64,000 nucleotides of DNA from Sweltsa coloradensis (taxonomy: Eukaryota; Arthropoda; Insecta; Plecoptera; Chloroperlidae). This document shows positions 1 to 11,934 of this stretch, piece after piece. Below the pieces are notes generated by a model. That model worked only from the letters and a program-made list of their open reading frames with translations, did not search any database and was not told where the DNA came from. The stretch spans positions 310,001 to 374,000 of the forward strand of contig JAMZAV010000640.1 of assembly GCA_024449915.1 (NCBI GenBank), read 5' to 3'. The number at the start of each line of letters is the position of its first letter. Within the stretch, counting starts at the first letter, position 1. The translations under genes and the position numbers were made by a program.

Positions 1-640
1 AGTGGTCATATTTATTTGTGCCCAAATTAAAAAAATCAAATATTAACACATTTAAATGTTCACGCTTAATTTTAAATAATTTTGAAAAGTAACCAATCAC
101 CAGTCTTGGGCACGTTCCCCCAAAAAAGGAATTTTGAAAAGTAAAGTTACTTCTGCCTAAAAAGGAACCGAGACGTTCCTCGTTCCTTTTAAATAAAAAA
201 GGAACTGAAACGTTCCTCGTTCCTCAAATCAAAAGGAACTTACTTAGTACTTCCTTTCACGTTCCATATACCATCACTAAATCAAAAAAATAATAAATGT
301 GAAATGAGTTAATTTATCATAACTCTTATTTATTAAAGTGAGTCCCAGGCCATCTGACGAGGGTGGTGCCATTTTCGAAAACACAAGAAGTCACATTGAT
401 ATTTTTCATACTGCAGTTTACAATATCAGGTACTGGAATTCGACGGGATTAGGTACGACGGCGAAAGGAACTTATAAAGTAACGTTAAATTTGTTCCAAG
501 TTTCCACAAAATAGTAACTTTGACGTTACAAGTTCCTGATCAAAGAAAAGGAACGCGTTCCCACAAAAGTTCCTGGAAAAAGGAATGCGTTCCCGGGAAC
601 GCGTTACTCGGAATGCGTTCTCCCCAAGATTGCCGATCAC
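1..640. repeat. Cluster of GGAACG/CGTTCC-type degenerate repeats
   Basis: The stretch is built from many short variants of 'ggaacgcgttcc' and 'gaacgttcctcgttcc' on both strands, separated by A/T-rich filler. A terminus-like 'ccatcacta' near 268-276 resembles a hAT end, but I could not pair it with a left end, so no element is delimited. No coding frame or RNA gene is supported. Probably decayed subterminal repeats of one or more DNA transposons, which is inference. Confidence 0.4.
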
Positions 641-873
641 AACGTTCGTACAAAGGCGTAGCTCAGAATTCAGTTATTTCATTGTAACTCTTTCATGACC
701 TAATGAAAAATTATTACAAATTTTGGATAAAAGGTAAAATACAAAAAATGAACTCGAAAAATCCAAGTTACGTTTAGTATGAACCATAAAAGTGAACCTC
801 GTTAAATAAAAAAAAATTCCTTCCCCAAGTATGACGATCACCAGTGTTAAGTTCACAGAAGAATGTAACTCAC

Positions 874-1010
874 CAGAGAACTAAGCCGCAGGTAATGATG
901 AAGTGACGGCACTAGAAGACTCCAGGTAACCTAATCTGGAGCTCGGCAATGAAGATCACAGAGTTGTTCAAGACAACGTTCAGTCTTGGGGACGGGCGTA
1001 GCAGCGAGTT
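874..1010 (-). pseudogene. Degenerate duplicate of the exon at 1403-1571
   Basis: Read on the minus strand, this segment is a diverged copy of the putative exon at 1403-1571. It keeps the equivalent GTGAGT donor just below 874 and a pyrimidine-rich acceptor just above 1010. In the frame that is open in the better copy, this one hits a TAG after about 27 codons. It is therefore either a dead tandem-duplicated exon or part of a non-coding transcript. The function of the parent sequence is not recognised. Confidence 0.35.
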
Positions 1011-1402
1011 CTAAGTCAGAAAAAAGAAAAATTAGCGCCAAAATAAATGAATTTGGAAATTTGGAGTCTACCCTACAATAAAAACAGGTTTCAATACAAG
1101 AAAAATAATAATAAAATTAATAAAATTGAGAATAAAATGCTGAATTTTAATTATAGGACTAGCCCTGATAGTAGCCTTATTGATTTAATATTAATTAATT
1201 TCTGGTTAATATTATGTAGTAATTTAATATTAATAATTTAGTAGATGAATTGACCATTGTGTAACAATCCCTTAAAAGCAACAGACACCATAGGAAAGGA
1301 AAGCAGACAAGCACAGCTAGCAAGTCATAGAAGCATAATATATTTTGCTATTAAATTGTACAAGAGTTTGCGCAACTAAGCAATAGAATATAGTTCACTC
1401 AC

Positions 1403-1571
1403 CAGAGAACAAAGCCACTGGTAACGCATGACGTGACGGACAAGAAGACTTGGGGTAAGCAAGAGCTCGGTAAGGAAGATCGCAGAGTGTCCGATACGAC
1501 GTTTGGTCTTTGGGCCGGACGAAGCAGCGAGTTCCAAGTCTTCATCATCTCCTTTGTAGCGCTGCTCATTG
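1403..1571 (-). CDS. Putative internal exon, unknown protein
   Basis: On the minus strand an acceptor (pyrimidine-rich tract ending in CAG) precedes 1571, and a strong GTGAGT donor follows 1403. The 169-bp interval is open in one frame. It begins NEQRYKGDDEDLELAASSGP, followed by a basic patch (KTKRR) and a leucine-rich hydrophobic stretch. I do not recognise the family. A diverged duplicate lies at 874-1010. Further donor-bearing minus-strand segments at about 2.0-2.1, 2.6-2.7 and 3.6-3.7 kb suggest a gene running left out of the window, but phases between them do not all match. Could also be a lncRNA. Confidence 0.35.
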
Positions 1572-2034
1572 CTGAATAGATTTGGTTTCTTGATAAGAAA
1601 AATAAGTAATAATATTAGTACAAAATAAATACATAATTAAATTTGTTAAAAGTTTTAAATGTCTCGCTACCCATTGATGATATTTTTATTTATCGGGTTG
1701 TTTATTGGGTTTTGTCTTCTTCTTTAGGAAGACAAAATTGTCTTTGAAACGTCGACATAAGAATACTATGTATACCACCGCTACATAACAACTCGATAAA
1801 TAAAAATATAATTAAATTTGTATTTGGAGTCTAGACCTACTCACTACAATAAAAAACGAGCATACACATGAAAGATTGTAAGATAATAATATTCAATATT
1901 CAAATTAATAAATTCGGGTTCATTTCAAGTAATATAATTAATTTAGTTTACATTTAATATGTTGTATAGAAATACAGACACTATGTATTGTGTAGCCTAC
2001 CCTACGTACTGGAAGTCACGGAATGAATTCACTC

Positions 2035-2131
2035 ACCGAAGAACTTAGCGCTGGCAGTCGTACAGTGTTGACATGTCAGCATGAAAATCTAGAGCCATGT
2101 CAATATCTGCGAAGGTGATTGAAGAGTAATT
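2035..2131 (-). other. Possible minus-strand exon with GTGAGT donor
   Basis: A minus-strand segment ends in a GTGAGTG donor at about 2032-2038 and follows a possible acceptor. It is open for roughly 37 codons, but the frame closes with TAA a few bases before the donor. It could be a non-coding exon of the transcript suggested by 1403-1571 and 3608-3740. The evidence is only the splice-like signal and position. Confidence 0.2.
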
Positions 2132-2274
2132 CGAGGCCACACGGTACAGATGATATTCCTTCTTAGAGGTAAGTGGCGCTAGTCCTGGGTGGGGTGCATA
2201 GCTGTCAACAATAAAAATAATAATACATTAAGATATTTAGTAAATGGGGGGAGGGGGGGGGGGGCAGAAGGCAT

Positions 2275-2375
2275 TATAAGGAAAAGTAATGAGTGACATC
2301 TCCGTAAGAACTGCTTGCGTTGCCCTAGTCTGCAGTTGGGAATCGAACCCAGAACCGTGTGCATTGGATAACACC
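2275..2375 (-). repeat. tRNA-like SINE fragment
   Basis: On the minus strand a B-box-like GGTTCGATTCC follows a tRNA-like anticodon arm (about 2290-2380), just beside a poly-G tract at 2245-2263. The acceptor stem is not convincing as a functional tRNA. I read it as a decayed tRNA-derived SINE head. Confidence 0.4.
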
Positions 2376-2609
2376 TTTCTAAGGTACCAATAATTAAACA
2401 AAAATATCAATTAGTATAAATCATTCATGAATAGGCTTATCACGTAGCAATAGGATTGAAAAAAAATAAAAAAAATATTAATATAATTAGGCCGGATAAA
2501 AAAGTTAAAAAATTAATATCTATTCTAATCACCGTTATTATTTGAAGACAAAGTAGGGTATAAATAATTGCATTATTGTAAAGTATGAGGCCAAGGTAAT
2601 GTTGCTCAC

Positions 2610-2690
2610 CTGTCAGCCATGTTCTTGTGACGTCTCTAGCTGTCAGCTGATCAGCCGGGCGAGAAAGATGTCGCAGACAGAGCCCTCCTC
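2610..2690 (-). other. Possible minus-strand exon next to a poly-C tract
   Basis: The minus strand has an open stretch (RHLSRPADQLTARDVTRTWL) ending in a GTGAGC donor just below 2610, downstream of a G-rich tract at 2684-2701. The upstream boundary cannot be set. It may belong to the same transcript as 3608-3740. No recognisable domain. Confidence 0.25.
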
Positions 2691-3607
2691 CCCCCCCCCC
2701 AGCACCAGGCTGGTTGTAAGATAAGGCTGTAAGATAAGATAACACGAAACTGATGAGTAGAAATCGCAACAAAAGAATTCACTTTCCTAAGAGATCAATC
2801 TCTTGGTAGTCCAAGGGAAAATATTATGCATTTTAAAACTATGATTCAAGACGATATACTAAATCGGCCTAGCGTAGGCTAAATGCGTAGGGCCTACAAG
2901 GACCCGGGTAGCATTATCGTTAAACATACAAGAACGTTTGAACATCCCAGGATTAATAGGAAACGATTCGATTGTTGCAAAGCAAATGATACGAACATAT
3001 TTCAGATACAGGCTACAGCAAGGGAATAATATCGCGTTGCGTCAGGCTATTGTGAACGCCGTTCAAGCAAGCAATTACAAGGAAGGTATTTGCGATTTAA
3101 AAAAACACGCGTTTATGAACATTTCGGATCATTTCGAAATCATATAGGCAGGAAAACAGCAACTAAATTAAACAGTGCGTTGTGCTAGTGTGAAAGAATA
3201 ATGTTGAAGGTAGGCCTATGCATTATGCAACTACAAGAAGCCAGGCCCATGCCACGTCATTGAAGTTAAATTTGGCTGTCCTGTTATTTTAAATTAAATT
3301 AAAGTTTTGGGCAATTAAAGTAGATATTAAGCAAAAATATTTCAGTAGAACAGCAGAGAAATGAAAACTCACAGCGAGGACTATCGTGAAAGACATTGAA
3401 AGCATGGACTAGAACGCCATGCCACCTCATTGCAGAACAATGGGGCGGTAGGCTACACAAGCAAGTGAAAAAACATTAATCTTACGCTTTTATGCAAATA
3501 AATATGGTAGAAGAATGCAATAATATTGAATGAAAACATTAAATAAATGAATACTCATTGCGTAGGGTAAATGTAAAAGATGTTGAAAGTATGCAAGTAG
3601 AATTTAC

Positions 3608-3740
3608 CTCGTAGGGACTGCGACTGCGACCGTCCATGTCTGTCTCCAATGCGACTCTGACGAGGCCGGCCAGCGCCAGCCTGCCAGCCAGCGTACTGTG
3701 TACAGGGAGCGTACTGCGTAGTCCGAGAGCTCTGACGTCA
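3608..3740 (-). CDS. Putative first coding exon, unknown protein
   Basis: A locally GC/CpG-rich stretch on the minus strand is open and ends at a GTAAAT donor just below 3608. An ATG 30 bases before the donor gives MDGRSRSPYE, and the frame is also open upstream of it. The GC-rich composition in an AT-rich region and the donor suggest the 5' end of a gene running left. Which ATG is used and how it joins 1403-1571 is unresolved, because phases do not match directly. Function unknown. Confidence 0.3.
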
Positions 3741-3749
3741 GCACTCACC

Positions 3750-6100
3750 TGACAAGTACAAGATCACGTACGCCAATTCCATAGGGCCTGCAAATCAACG
3801 CCACTAAACACGAATTTACAGCCTACAGAGTGTCTACAAATTTTTCATTACGAAATTCCCTCACTTTACCAGGTTTTCCAGATGGACAATTATATTTTTC
3901 CAGGCTGCAAATTTGGCTTTCCCGCACATTATAGGCCTAATGGAGGAAAAAATGTTTACAAATTCAATGTCGGTAATTTTAAACACCAGAGACAAGGCAA
4001 AATAGGCCTAATTTAAGATTTTTTTTTTTTAAATTGAGAATTTCTATTTTCAGCAACAAAAAAGGTATTTAAATTACTAAAATATTGATTTTTTACATTC
4101 CTAGTAAATTTCCAGAACGAAAAATTCCCTGACTTTTTCAGGTTTTCCAGTCTTGTAGACACCCTGAATTTATCAGGTTTAGGTTCGATTCTCTATATCG
4201 GCAGGCGCGTAGGAAGGGGGTGGGGGGTTGGGGGTGATGGGGGAATTCCCCCCCCCCCCCTTTTTACCGTGACCACCCACTTCAGAATGCAGTGTAAAAC
4301 TAGCCCCTTCCTTTTCCCTTATTTTACACCCCCTAATGAAGAGTAATGACCAACAATTTTGTCAATTTACCATTATTATTGGACGTGTAAGCAGCTTTTT
4401 CTTGAACATGTACAAAAAATACATTAATTTTTGTTGCATTCAGTCCATTCCCCCCGCACTTAGTCCCTTTTGCCACAAACTCGACAGACGATTTGTTGCC
4501 CCCCCCCCCCCCCCACTCGAAAAACAGTTCCAACGCGCCAATTGGTAACCCTAACAGAATGTTTAACTCATGTTTTTTCCAAAAACAACATCATGTGAAT
4601 TGAGGACTGGATGCAAACAGCTCCAAAACGATGCAGTCAAATTTAATTTAAATGGGAGGGGTGGGATATGTGGGCATATGAGTAGGCCTCCTCCACATGC
4701 AAATATTTTATTTTTACATCTCCCTTGCTTGCCTACCCAGATGGTTAATAAAAAACGCCGCTGTGTATTATTGCAGGGTACAAACGTCATAGTTCAGGCG
4801 CGTGTAGTAACTCTTTTTCGAGTGGGGGGGGGGGGGGTGGGGGTTGGGTCGGATACTGACTGGCAATTAGTATTTCATTTATTGTAGATCTAGGTCTGTC
4901 TATTAATGAAGTCACACAATTAATGTTGGTCAAACTATAGACCCCCCCCCCTTTCGTCACAGTTCGTTACAAAAATTGTGATCCCCTCCCCTTAAATGTC
5001 ACATACAAAACCTTTCCTCCCATCTAAATCGCAGATGTTCTGGGTAAAATTGAACACTGTGGAAAAGTTAGAAAAAGTTCTAGATCAAATATTTATTCAC
5101 ACTAAAATGCTAGAAACATATTTTAACATTTAAAAATAATACAATATGCCGTACATGTCTGAATGTCACAGGAAGCAACCTCCCCCCCCAACCCCCGCCA
5201 CACATTGTCACTAGCTAATCCCCCAAATTTTTGTATGACACCATATAATTTTTTTTTTTAAATTTAAAAATAAAATAGACGTGACTGGATTGGGGGGGGC
5301 CAGGGGGTCACAATAAAATGTTGGGGTAATTCCTTCACCCCCCCCCCCCTTCCTACGCGCATGTACAAGTACACCGCGTATAGTACAAGTTTTTAAAAAC
5401 ATTATCTTAGGAAATCTGCTCAGGGTGCAATGCATGTTGTCCTCCTTTGTAAATGTTGTCCTCCTTTGTAAATTGTTGTCCTCCTTTGTAAATCAGTTTT
5501 TATAACTGAATAGGATAGACGTTAAATAAATAATAAATAATAAATAAATAATAAATTATCCTGGAGTCTTCAAGTGTCTAACTAGGTATTTTGGAATTTG
5601 TACAATTGTGAAGGGGTGTCCAAGGGCTGTAAAAGAATAAAGCGGACTCAAGTAGCGTAACTACGGGAAGGGGGAAGGTTCTAAAAGGGGGCGAGGGGGG
5701 TACAATTTTGTGTCAGCCCCCCATTGTACCAGGCCAGGATACATACTTATCTCGAAATAATTGTTTCATAGGCTATGTTCGCCCCTCCCAAAAACAAGGG
5801 CTATAGTTCCGCCACTGGAGGACACAATCAGCCGTGCAGTACGTGGAAGTGCTTTGTGTTGTTAGACAAGAATAGAACGAGGAGGAGAACGAGAAGAATA
5901 GAACGAGGTTGGCCTCCGATCTGTTATCTGCTGTCTGCGCCGGCCTCAGAGAAGACTCAGATGTACGCAATGTTATTTAGATCCACAGAGATATAAAACA
6001 AGAATAATACAAGAATAAGTACCTGGAATTTATGGGTCGAGGATATTTAGGAAAAATAGTGATTAAACTTTCGCTAAACCTTTAAATAATTTTTAAAAAA
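3750..6100. other. Non-coding stretch with poly-G/poly-C tracts and a short tandem repeat
   Basis: No gene is supported. It contains many homopolymeric G or C runs of about 8-14 bases (around 4250, 4501, 4827, 4941, 5187, 5340). They usually sit beside phrases like 'cttcctacgcgc', suggesting one dispersed element family with a poly-G core. Three copies of a ~20-bp unit 'gttgtcctcctttgtaaat' lie at about 5437-5495, and a short (AATA)n run at 5527-5558. Frames open here are composition artefacts of the C runs. Confidence 0.45.
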
Positions 6101-6107
6101 AATTGTA

Positions 6108-6640
6108 TTTAGAGTCTACCCACTCAGTTATATAACTGATTTTCAGTGGGGAAAGCGACCAAGCCAACCCTGTAGGCCCCGACGCAATCGACGAGTGAAC
6201 GACAACCAACCAAAGATCAATATTGTTTTAATAGGAAATATAACATTCAGTGGTATGGACAGTGCAAACACCCGCGGATCAACGCCAGAATCAACAAGGC
6301 CGATTCAGAACAACTCTGGATTTAGAACAAGAAACACACACTCAAAAACAATTATTAACCAAGGTCACTTACACATTTGTTTTACACACTCAAAAACAAT
6401 TATTGATCAAGGTCACTTACACATTAATTTTGTGTAAGTGACTTTGGTTAATTGTTTTTGAGTGTATGTTTCTTGTTCTATTTCGTTCCGGGTCAATAAG
6501 CTTTCCGTTATCGTCTAACTCTGGATTTATTGTGCATATCGTTGCTAGGACGGTTCCAAAGTCACCGTTTACAAACATTGAATTGGTTTGTGAAAATTAA
6601 CATTATTTGTAAACTTTTAAAAAGTTTTGTGGGAATGCTA
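6108..6640 (-). repeat. tRNA-derived SINE copy, interrupted by a foldback insert
   Basis: Shares with the copies at 19688-20102, 26368-26740 and 27033-27420 the blocks 'tagagtctacccactcag', 'gcgaccaagccaaccctg', 'cagtggtatggacagtgc' and 'aacaaggccgattcagaac'. The copy is split at 6325-6516 by a small palindromic insert (listed separately) and lacks its tRNA head. Orientation is assigned from the copy at 27 kb, whose tRNA-like head precedes these blocks on the plus strand. Confidence 0.6.
6325..6516. mobile_element. 192-bp foldback insert with a 13-bp direct repeat
   Basis: The insert sits between two exact copies of 'aactctggattta' (6312-6324 and 6517-6529) inside a SINE that is uninterrupted elsewhere. 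Its arms 'gaacaagaaacacacac' and 'gtgtatgtttcttgttc' are near-perfect reverse complements and extend for about 50 bases. One arm is partly duplicated. A target duplication of 13 bp is unusual for cut-and-paste elements and more like target-primed insertion. Class unknown. Confidence 0.55.
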
Positions 6641-6659
6641 GCTCTAGGGCACTCAACGG

Positions 6660-7737
6660 TTTATAGTCAGGGTCATACAGTTAGGTCACTAGCCAGACTC
6701 AACGACTGGGGGGGGGGTGTTGATCTCGATGAAAATTGGAGGGGACCTTCAAAATCTCTGATATAACTTAGACCTGCCACGTTTTTGGGTACAATCGAAG
6801 AAATATTTCTCATGAATATCGTACTTTTAGACTTTTTTCTATTTTTAGTGAGATATTTTCGTGGCATTTGGCCCGATTCTGACCGAATGGGTTAGGCTAC
6901 TACCTTCATATTTTACATGGACACTAAAGTAATGGTGATGTATTGCTTTCTGAAAGAAAAAAATGAAAAAGTTAGCCAGAATCCATAGAATAAAGGTTTT
7001 AATATGAGTTTTTGGTTAATTGGATGAGCGAAGCGAAGACTTCAATTTCACTGACCCCCCAAAAAATTTAGCTCGGGTGTTTTTTTATTTTTTATTTATG
7101 TTCGCTCTCTATTGGTTAAACGGCATGTGCGATCTTGATGAAAATTAGAGGGGACCTTTGAAATCTCTGAACTTAGACCTGCCACGTTTTTGGGTACAAT
7201 CGAAAAATATTTCTCATGAATATCGTACTTATACGATTTTTTGTGCAATATTTTCGTGACATTTGGTTCGATTCTGACCAAACGGGTAGGGCTACAACGT
7301 TCATATTTCACATGGACATTAAGATTATGGTGATGTAGTACCTTTTGAAAGAAAAAGTTGAAAAAGTTAGCCAGAAACCATAGAAATAAAGGTTTTAATA
7401 TGTGTTTTTCGATTTTTAGTGCAATATTTTCGTCACATTTGAGTCGATTCTGACCAAACAGGTGGGGCTACAACGTTCATATTTCACATGGACATTAAGG
7501 TTGTGATGAAGTACCTTTTGAAAGAAAAAGTTGAAAAAGTTTGCCAGAATCCATAGAAATAAATGTTTTAATGAGTTTTTTGAGGTTTATAATAACAATT
7601 AACAAGTAACAATAGAAACTTGACAACAATCACCTACAATACATTCACAAAGCACTTGCAAAGGAAAAGTGGTCTCACGCAAACTAAAAACTTACGCTCA
7701 TCCATCAACGCGGCGGAACTTTAGCGTTTTTCTAATT
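6660..7737 (-). repeat. Dispersed non-coding repeat with 'cgcttcgctcatcc' end
   Basis: The block from 7022 ('ggatgagcgaagcgaag') to 7737 is the reverse-oriented relative of 44826-45332. The other end reads, on the minus strand, 'agaaaaacgctaaagttcc' followed by 'gccgcgttgatggatgagcg'. The inside repeats modules such as 'aaatctctgaacttagacc' and 'tttctcatgaatatcgtac' two to three times, including a partial copy at 6670-6900. No protein is coded. The ends suggest a non-autonomous element, but no target duplication was found. Confidence 0.45.
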
Positions 7738-8567
7738 ATGAACCTCACTCTCCCTGCTCGCCTGTGGCTGGATCTGTCCACCACGGTCCAGTCCCTCATC
7801 AAAGCGCGTGCATCATAAATATAAATTATAATAATTGCTTCAGCAAGGCTCTTCACGGCACAAGACTTCACCATAGATTTCAAGTGTTTTAGAAAAATAT
7901 TTGCTTGCGTCGACGCCGTTTCTTGTTGTTCAATGTAACGAGGATAAACAATAAACAAAAACAGGATAATAGCAGGACAAAAGTCCTGTTGCTAATAAAG
8001 ATTTAATAATAATATAATTATGTTAACTGACTACAAAAAAAAATAATATAGTATAGCCTATACTGCCCTACTAAGCAAAAAGGCCTTAACTACACTTTTG
8101 GTCTATTTTTAATTAGAAGTACCATTAGCTGTGGAGTAACATTTTCCATCTAATGTGCTAAGCTAGAAAGCCCCAACTATGATAACTACAAAACTATGAG
8201 CATTTACTAAGGAAGAACCCCTATGTTCACTTTTGCCATGTAGATAGGGCTTTTAACATAGTTTTTTTAAAGGTAAATAACACTTGGTGTCTCCGATTTC
8301 TTTTCAAATGCTGTGCTTTTTTCACCGCAAAAAGCCCTAACTACAGTTATTAATTGGATATCAGATCACTCATATCATATTATGATTCCCGTAAATAAAT
8401 TACATTTGATTTTAGAACTTTATTATTACAATTGTTTTCAAACTATAAAATTATAATAAATTCCCTTTGCAGTGCAAATGAATTCACTAATTTTCAATTT
8501 ACTCAAAACTATATGTATATATTTTTTTAAGATAGAGCCTTCTAGCTTAGTAGGGCAGTATAAATGA

Positions 8568-9072
8568 TAGTGATGTTGATTTACGGTAAATTTAAAACTT
8601 GGGTAAATTACCGACAAACGGTAAAATCAGTTAAAATTTTATTTTGGCCATAGACGTAAATAATAGTTTTGGGCTGAGGAAGGTGTATATCAATTAAAAG
8701 AGCATATATTTACCCTTTACTGTTCCATACAAAGTAATCTTTGTATGGTTAAATAAATAAATAAATATATTTGTATGGTTAAATAAATAAATAAATAAAT
8801 AAAATAAAAATATTAATTAGATTCAAATGAATGATTTAGCCTTCTCAGCAAATGAAATAGACTGGTGTACGTCTAGCTAAAGAAAAGCTGTTTTCAGATT
8901 TATTAATTGGATTTTTTAAGTGCTGCATTCTTGTTGTATAGGTTCTTAGTAGTCTTTAGAGTTTAGAATATAATGATGGAATTTTTTTAAATTTTACCCT
9001 TTTACCGAGATGCTCGGTAAATTTACGGAAAATTCTCCCGACTGTAAATTTATTTACCAACTCACATCACTA
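8568..9072. mobile_element. hAT-like MITE with 8-bp TSD
   Basis: Ends are TAGTGATG...CATCACTA with subterminal 'gatttacggtaaattt' and 'aaatttatttacc' inverted motifs. The flanks are exact 8-bp duplicates ATAAATGA at 8560-8567 and 9073-9080. The 8-bp duplication and CA/TA-GTG-type ends fit the hAT superfamily. No transposase is present, so it is non-autonomous. A (TAAA)n microsatellite at about 8750-8810 lies inside. Confidence 0.8.
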
Positions 9073-9080
9073 ATAAATGA

Positions 9081-10770
9081 TAACAATAAAGTAAAATAAC
9101 AATCAACTTTATTTTCCATGTTCAAATAGAAACATAATAGTACACAAGTGATGACCACCCTGGCCATGGCAACAGAGCTAAATCAAGATAGACAAGGGGA
9201 AAAAGAAGAGGACAAAAATAACTGAACTACACTTTCATTTTCACTGATTTATTCAATGTAAGTGATTATCATTCCACGTAGAAAAAATTAAATGCCAAAA
9301 CATAAGAATGATTGAAGGAGGTGGCATTTAAAAACACATTTGTCCATCGACTATAACACGTTGGAATGGTGGACAAGTGCTATTTTGAATGACGGGCTAA
9401 TCTACGACGACTGTTCTACAATTGAATATGCCTATGCGATGTTTTGAACAAAATACTTCACGCGCATCGTGCTGGATTGACAACAGACACCAACGCCACC
9501 TCGTTCTAATTTTTTTTGCTTACATGGACAGGTGTGTTCTTGAATGCCACCTCCTTTATTATTAATCAGTTCACAGTACTGGTACTCAGTTATTTAGTTT
9601 TGAACTAAAAATCTATGTAAATTGGTACCCTGTTAAGTAAACATTACAATGGGGCTCTAAATCAATAGGGCCTACATTCAAACACTTACTTACTAGAGAT
9701 ACGTTTCTTTAGCATTAATATTGTGAAATTTAGTATTTTGTAGCAAATATTTTTTTCCGTTACACCCAAACCCTAAACATGGGGTGTTTCTTGCAATTGT
9801 AATGGTTAATGATGAATTATTGGAACATTTCAATTCAATATAAACACATTCAACACTTGAATACTTTGCCAGACTAGTTCTTAATAGGTACAGTATTAAA
9901 AATTAAAATAGTACATTATTTTTTAGTAAAATTAGCAGTAGCATCAAAATTAGCATTTTCGAGCATTAAAAACCTAAAACGCTAAAAAAATGTATCTCTA
10001 ACAATAATGTTGAATTTACAGATAATATACGAAATTAGCCAGTTAACTGGTTATTTTCTGGGCGGGTGGTGGGGAGTTCGCACGGCAGGCGTGGGCTTGC
10101 ATCATTCACAGAATATGTGTTATCGTAATACTACAAAGTAGGCCTACTTAAGAAAGTGTAGAATGAAATACGTTTCCACGTTTGTACATTATTAATAAAA
10201 AATCAAAGTCTATTGACTACCCTATTGCAAGTGAACGTTTTCCACCGGTAGCCATTAGCTCAAGACAACACAACCAATAGCTGATGTGAGCAGAACTTTC
10301 TTCCACAAAAGATGGGAGAGTATTCTGTAATATAACGTGACATCTATAGACGTCACCGCCATTGTAGTGCAGCAAAGAAACCGCAGGGAATGCATGCATC
10401 AGTATTAATTATTGTACAAAACTATTCTAATTGACAATTTTCAAAATTGCTAAAATTGCGAGTGCAAAGCATTATGGGAGAAAGCGAGTTTACATGCTAA
10501 ATGCCATTATGCTCGGGTGTGTGGTGTACTGCGTTTCCAACACAATCATTGCAGTCTGCCGCAAATCCTAGCGTGTGGCATTTAACATGTAAACTCCCGT
10601 TTTCCCACAATGCTTTGCAATGTAGCACGCATGCAAAGTCAATTCTGAAAATGGTGTATTATTATTAAACAATTAATTAACTAAGCTTAACATTAAAGTT
10701 AATGAAAAGGAGATGTGAAGTCCCCTGTACATGGTATAACATTTGAAACATATAAAATTAAACAATGTAA
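9081..10770. other. Non-coding, AT-rich stretch
   Basis: No gene, tRNA or delimited transposon could be supported. Short palindromic and A/T-rich patches occur. Two similar segments about 110 bp apart (10465-10500 and 10580-10620) are in opposite orientation around 'catgtaaactcccgttt', suggesting a decayed inverted-repeat element. Confidence 0.4.
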
Positions 10771-10779
10771 ACTATGACT

Positions 10780-11260
10780 ATACAGATTCTGGGCCTCATG
10801 AACAATGAGAAAAAAATTATGCTACACTGGATTCCGGCCCACTGTGGCATATGGTAATGAGAAGGCCGACTTCGTAGCCAACTAAGATAGCAAAAAGCCA
10901 CAAGGGAGCAAAAAACTGTCACATAAGTCACAAATCACTAAAATCTCACCAGCATGCATCGACACGCACAGTGGTCTGTAAGGAATGGCAAGAGAAGGGG
11001 CAGAATAAACTGTGAAGAGTACACTAAAATGAGGCCAACTGTTAAAATGTAAGTGCTAAAGTAGAAAATAGAAACGGCTTAATTCTGGTTCAAACAGGAT
11101 ATGACTTGCTTGAAAAGCACCTCCGTAGATATGGAGTTTTTGAATCTAGTGTCTGTCGGATGTGTGGAACTGGCAAACATGACAGGAAACATTGTTTTGA
11201 ATTGTACTACAATTAGGCCTACTATATCAGGTTGAATGGGACATAATGCCAAACGGCATG
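10780..11260 (+). pseudogene. LINE remnant: RNase H tail and C-terminal zinc knuckle
   Basis: Plus-strand translation with one frameshift gives MLHWIPAHCGI followed by GNEKADFVAN, the well-known RNase H signature of I-type/RNH-bearing LINEs. About 220 bases later comes YDLLEKHLRRYGVFESSVCR followed by MCGTGKHDRKHC, matching the C-terminal CCHC-like tail that follows RNase H in such elements. Frameshifts and stops show it is dead. The reverse-transcriptase part is absent here. Confidence 0.7.
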
Positions 11261-11327
11261 GTTCGGAGAGAACATTACTAGTCGTATCTCTACTGGGCAA
11301 CTAGAAAACACATGATGACATGATTAT

Positions 11328-11859
11328 TAGTATTGCGGACGAAAATCGTATATCGATATATATCGATACGATACGCGACGTCATATCGCGATAATCGTAC
11401 AATATTATTTTGCCTGAATATCGTGATAAATCTCGCCGCGGTCTGCACTACACATTTCTGCAGTTCAACGGAACGCTCCACCCACTTCTCCGCTACGATC
11501 CCCGCCCACAGAGCTCTCCCCGCCAGCGCCTAGCCGATGCGCGCGCACCTCCCTCCAGCCTTGGTTTCGATTCACGTAGCGGCAGAGCGCGCTGCATGGG
11601 ACTTCAGTCAAGTTGCTCCCGTCGTAGTGACAACATCGATGACGCGACTCGTTATCTTTACACGCTCCGAGTTCTAGCAGTAATTATTATGAGATATAAA
11701 AAACATGTTTCAAGTAGATTCACTTGAAAATCAATTGAAAATTTTCGATATTGCCGATATTATCACAATAAAAATAAACACGCACGATATTATCGCGATA
11801 TATTTTGGAAAAATGGCGATTATCGATATGAATTTATTTATCATCATAACGCAACCCTA
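11328..11859. mobile_element. hAT-like MITE with 8-bp TSD
   Basis: Ends TAGTATTGCG...CGCAACCCTA are flanked by exact ATGATTAT duplicates (11320-11327 and 11860-11867). The termini are followed by strings of 'atcgata'-type palindromes ('cgtatatcgatatatatcga'), and the centre is GC-rich. Plus-strand frames open in the centre show no protein similarity I recognise. Non-autonomous hAT is the best reading. Confidence 0.8.
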
Positions 11860-11934
11860 ATGATTATGAATAATTGCGGTCATATGAAAAGAAGCAGATA
11901 TTTTAAACAATATAAAGAGCTGTAAATGTTTTTT

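Noticed and set aside
2938..3147. 69-codon plus-strand frame (MNIPGLIGNDSIVAKQ...)
   Set aside because: Composition looks protein-like, but there are no splice signals, neighbours or recognisable family; not strong enough to annotate as a gene.
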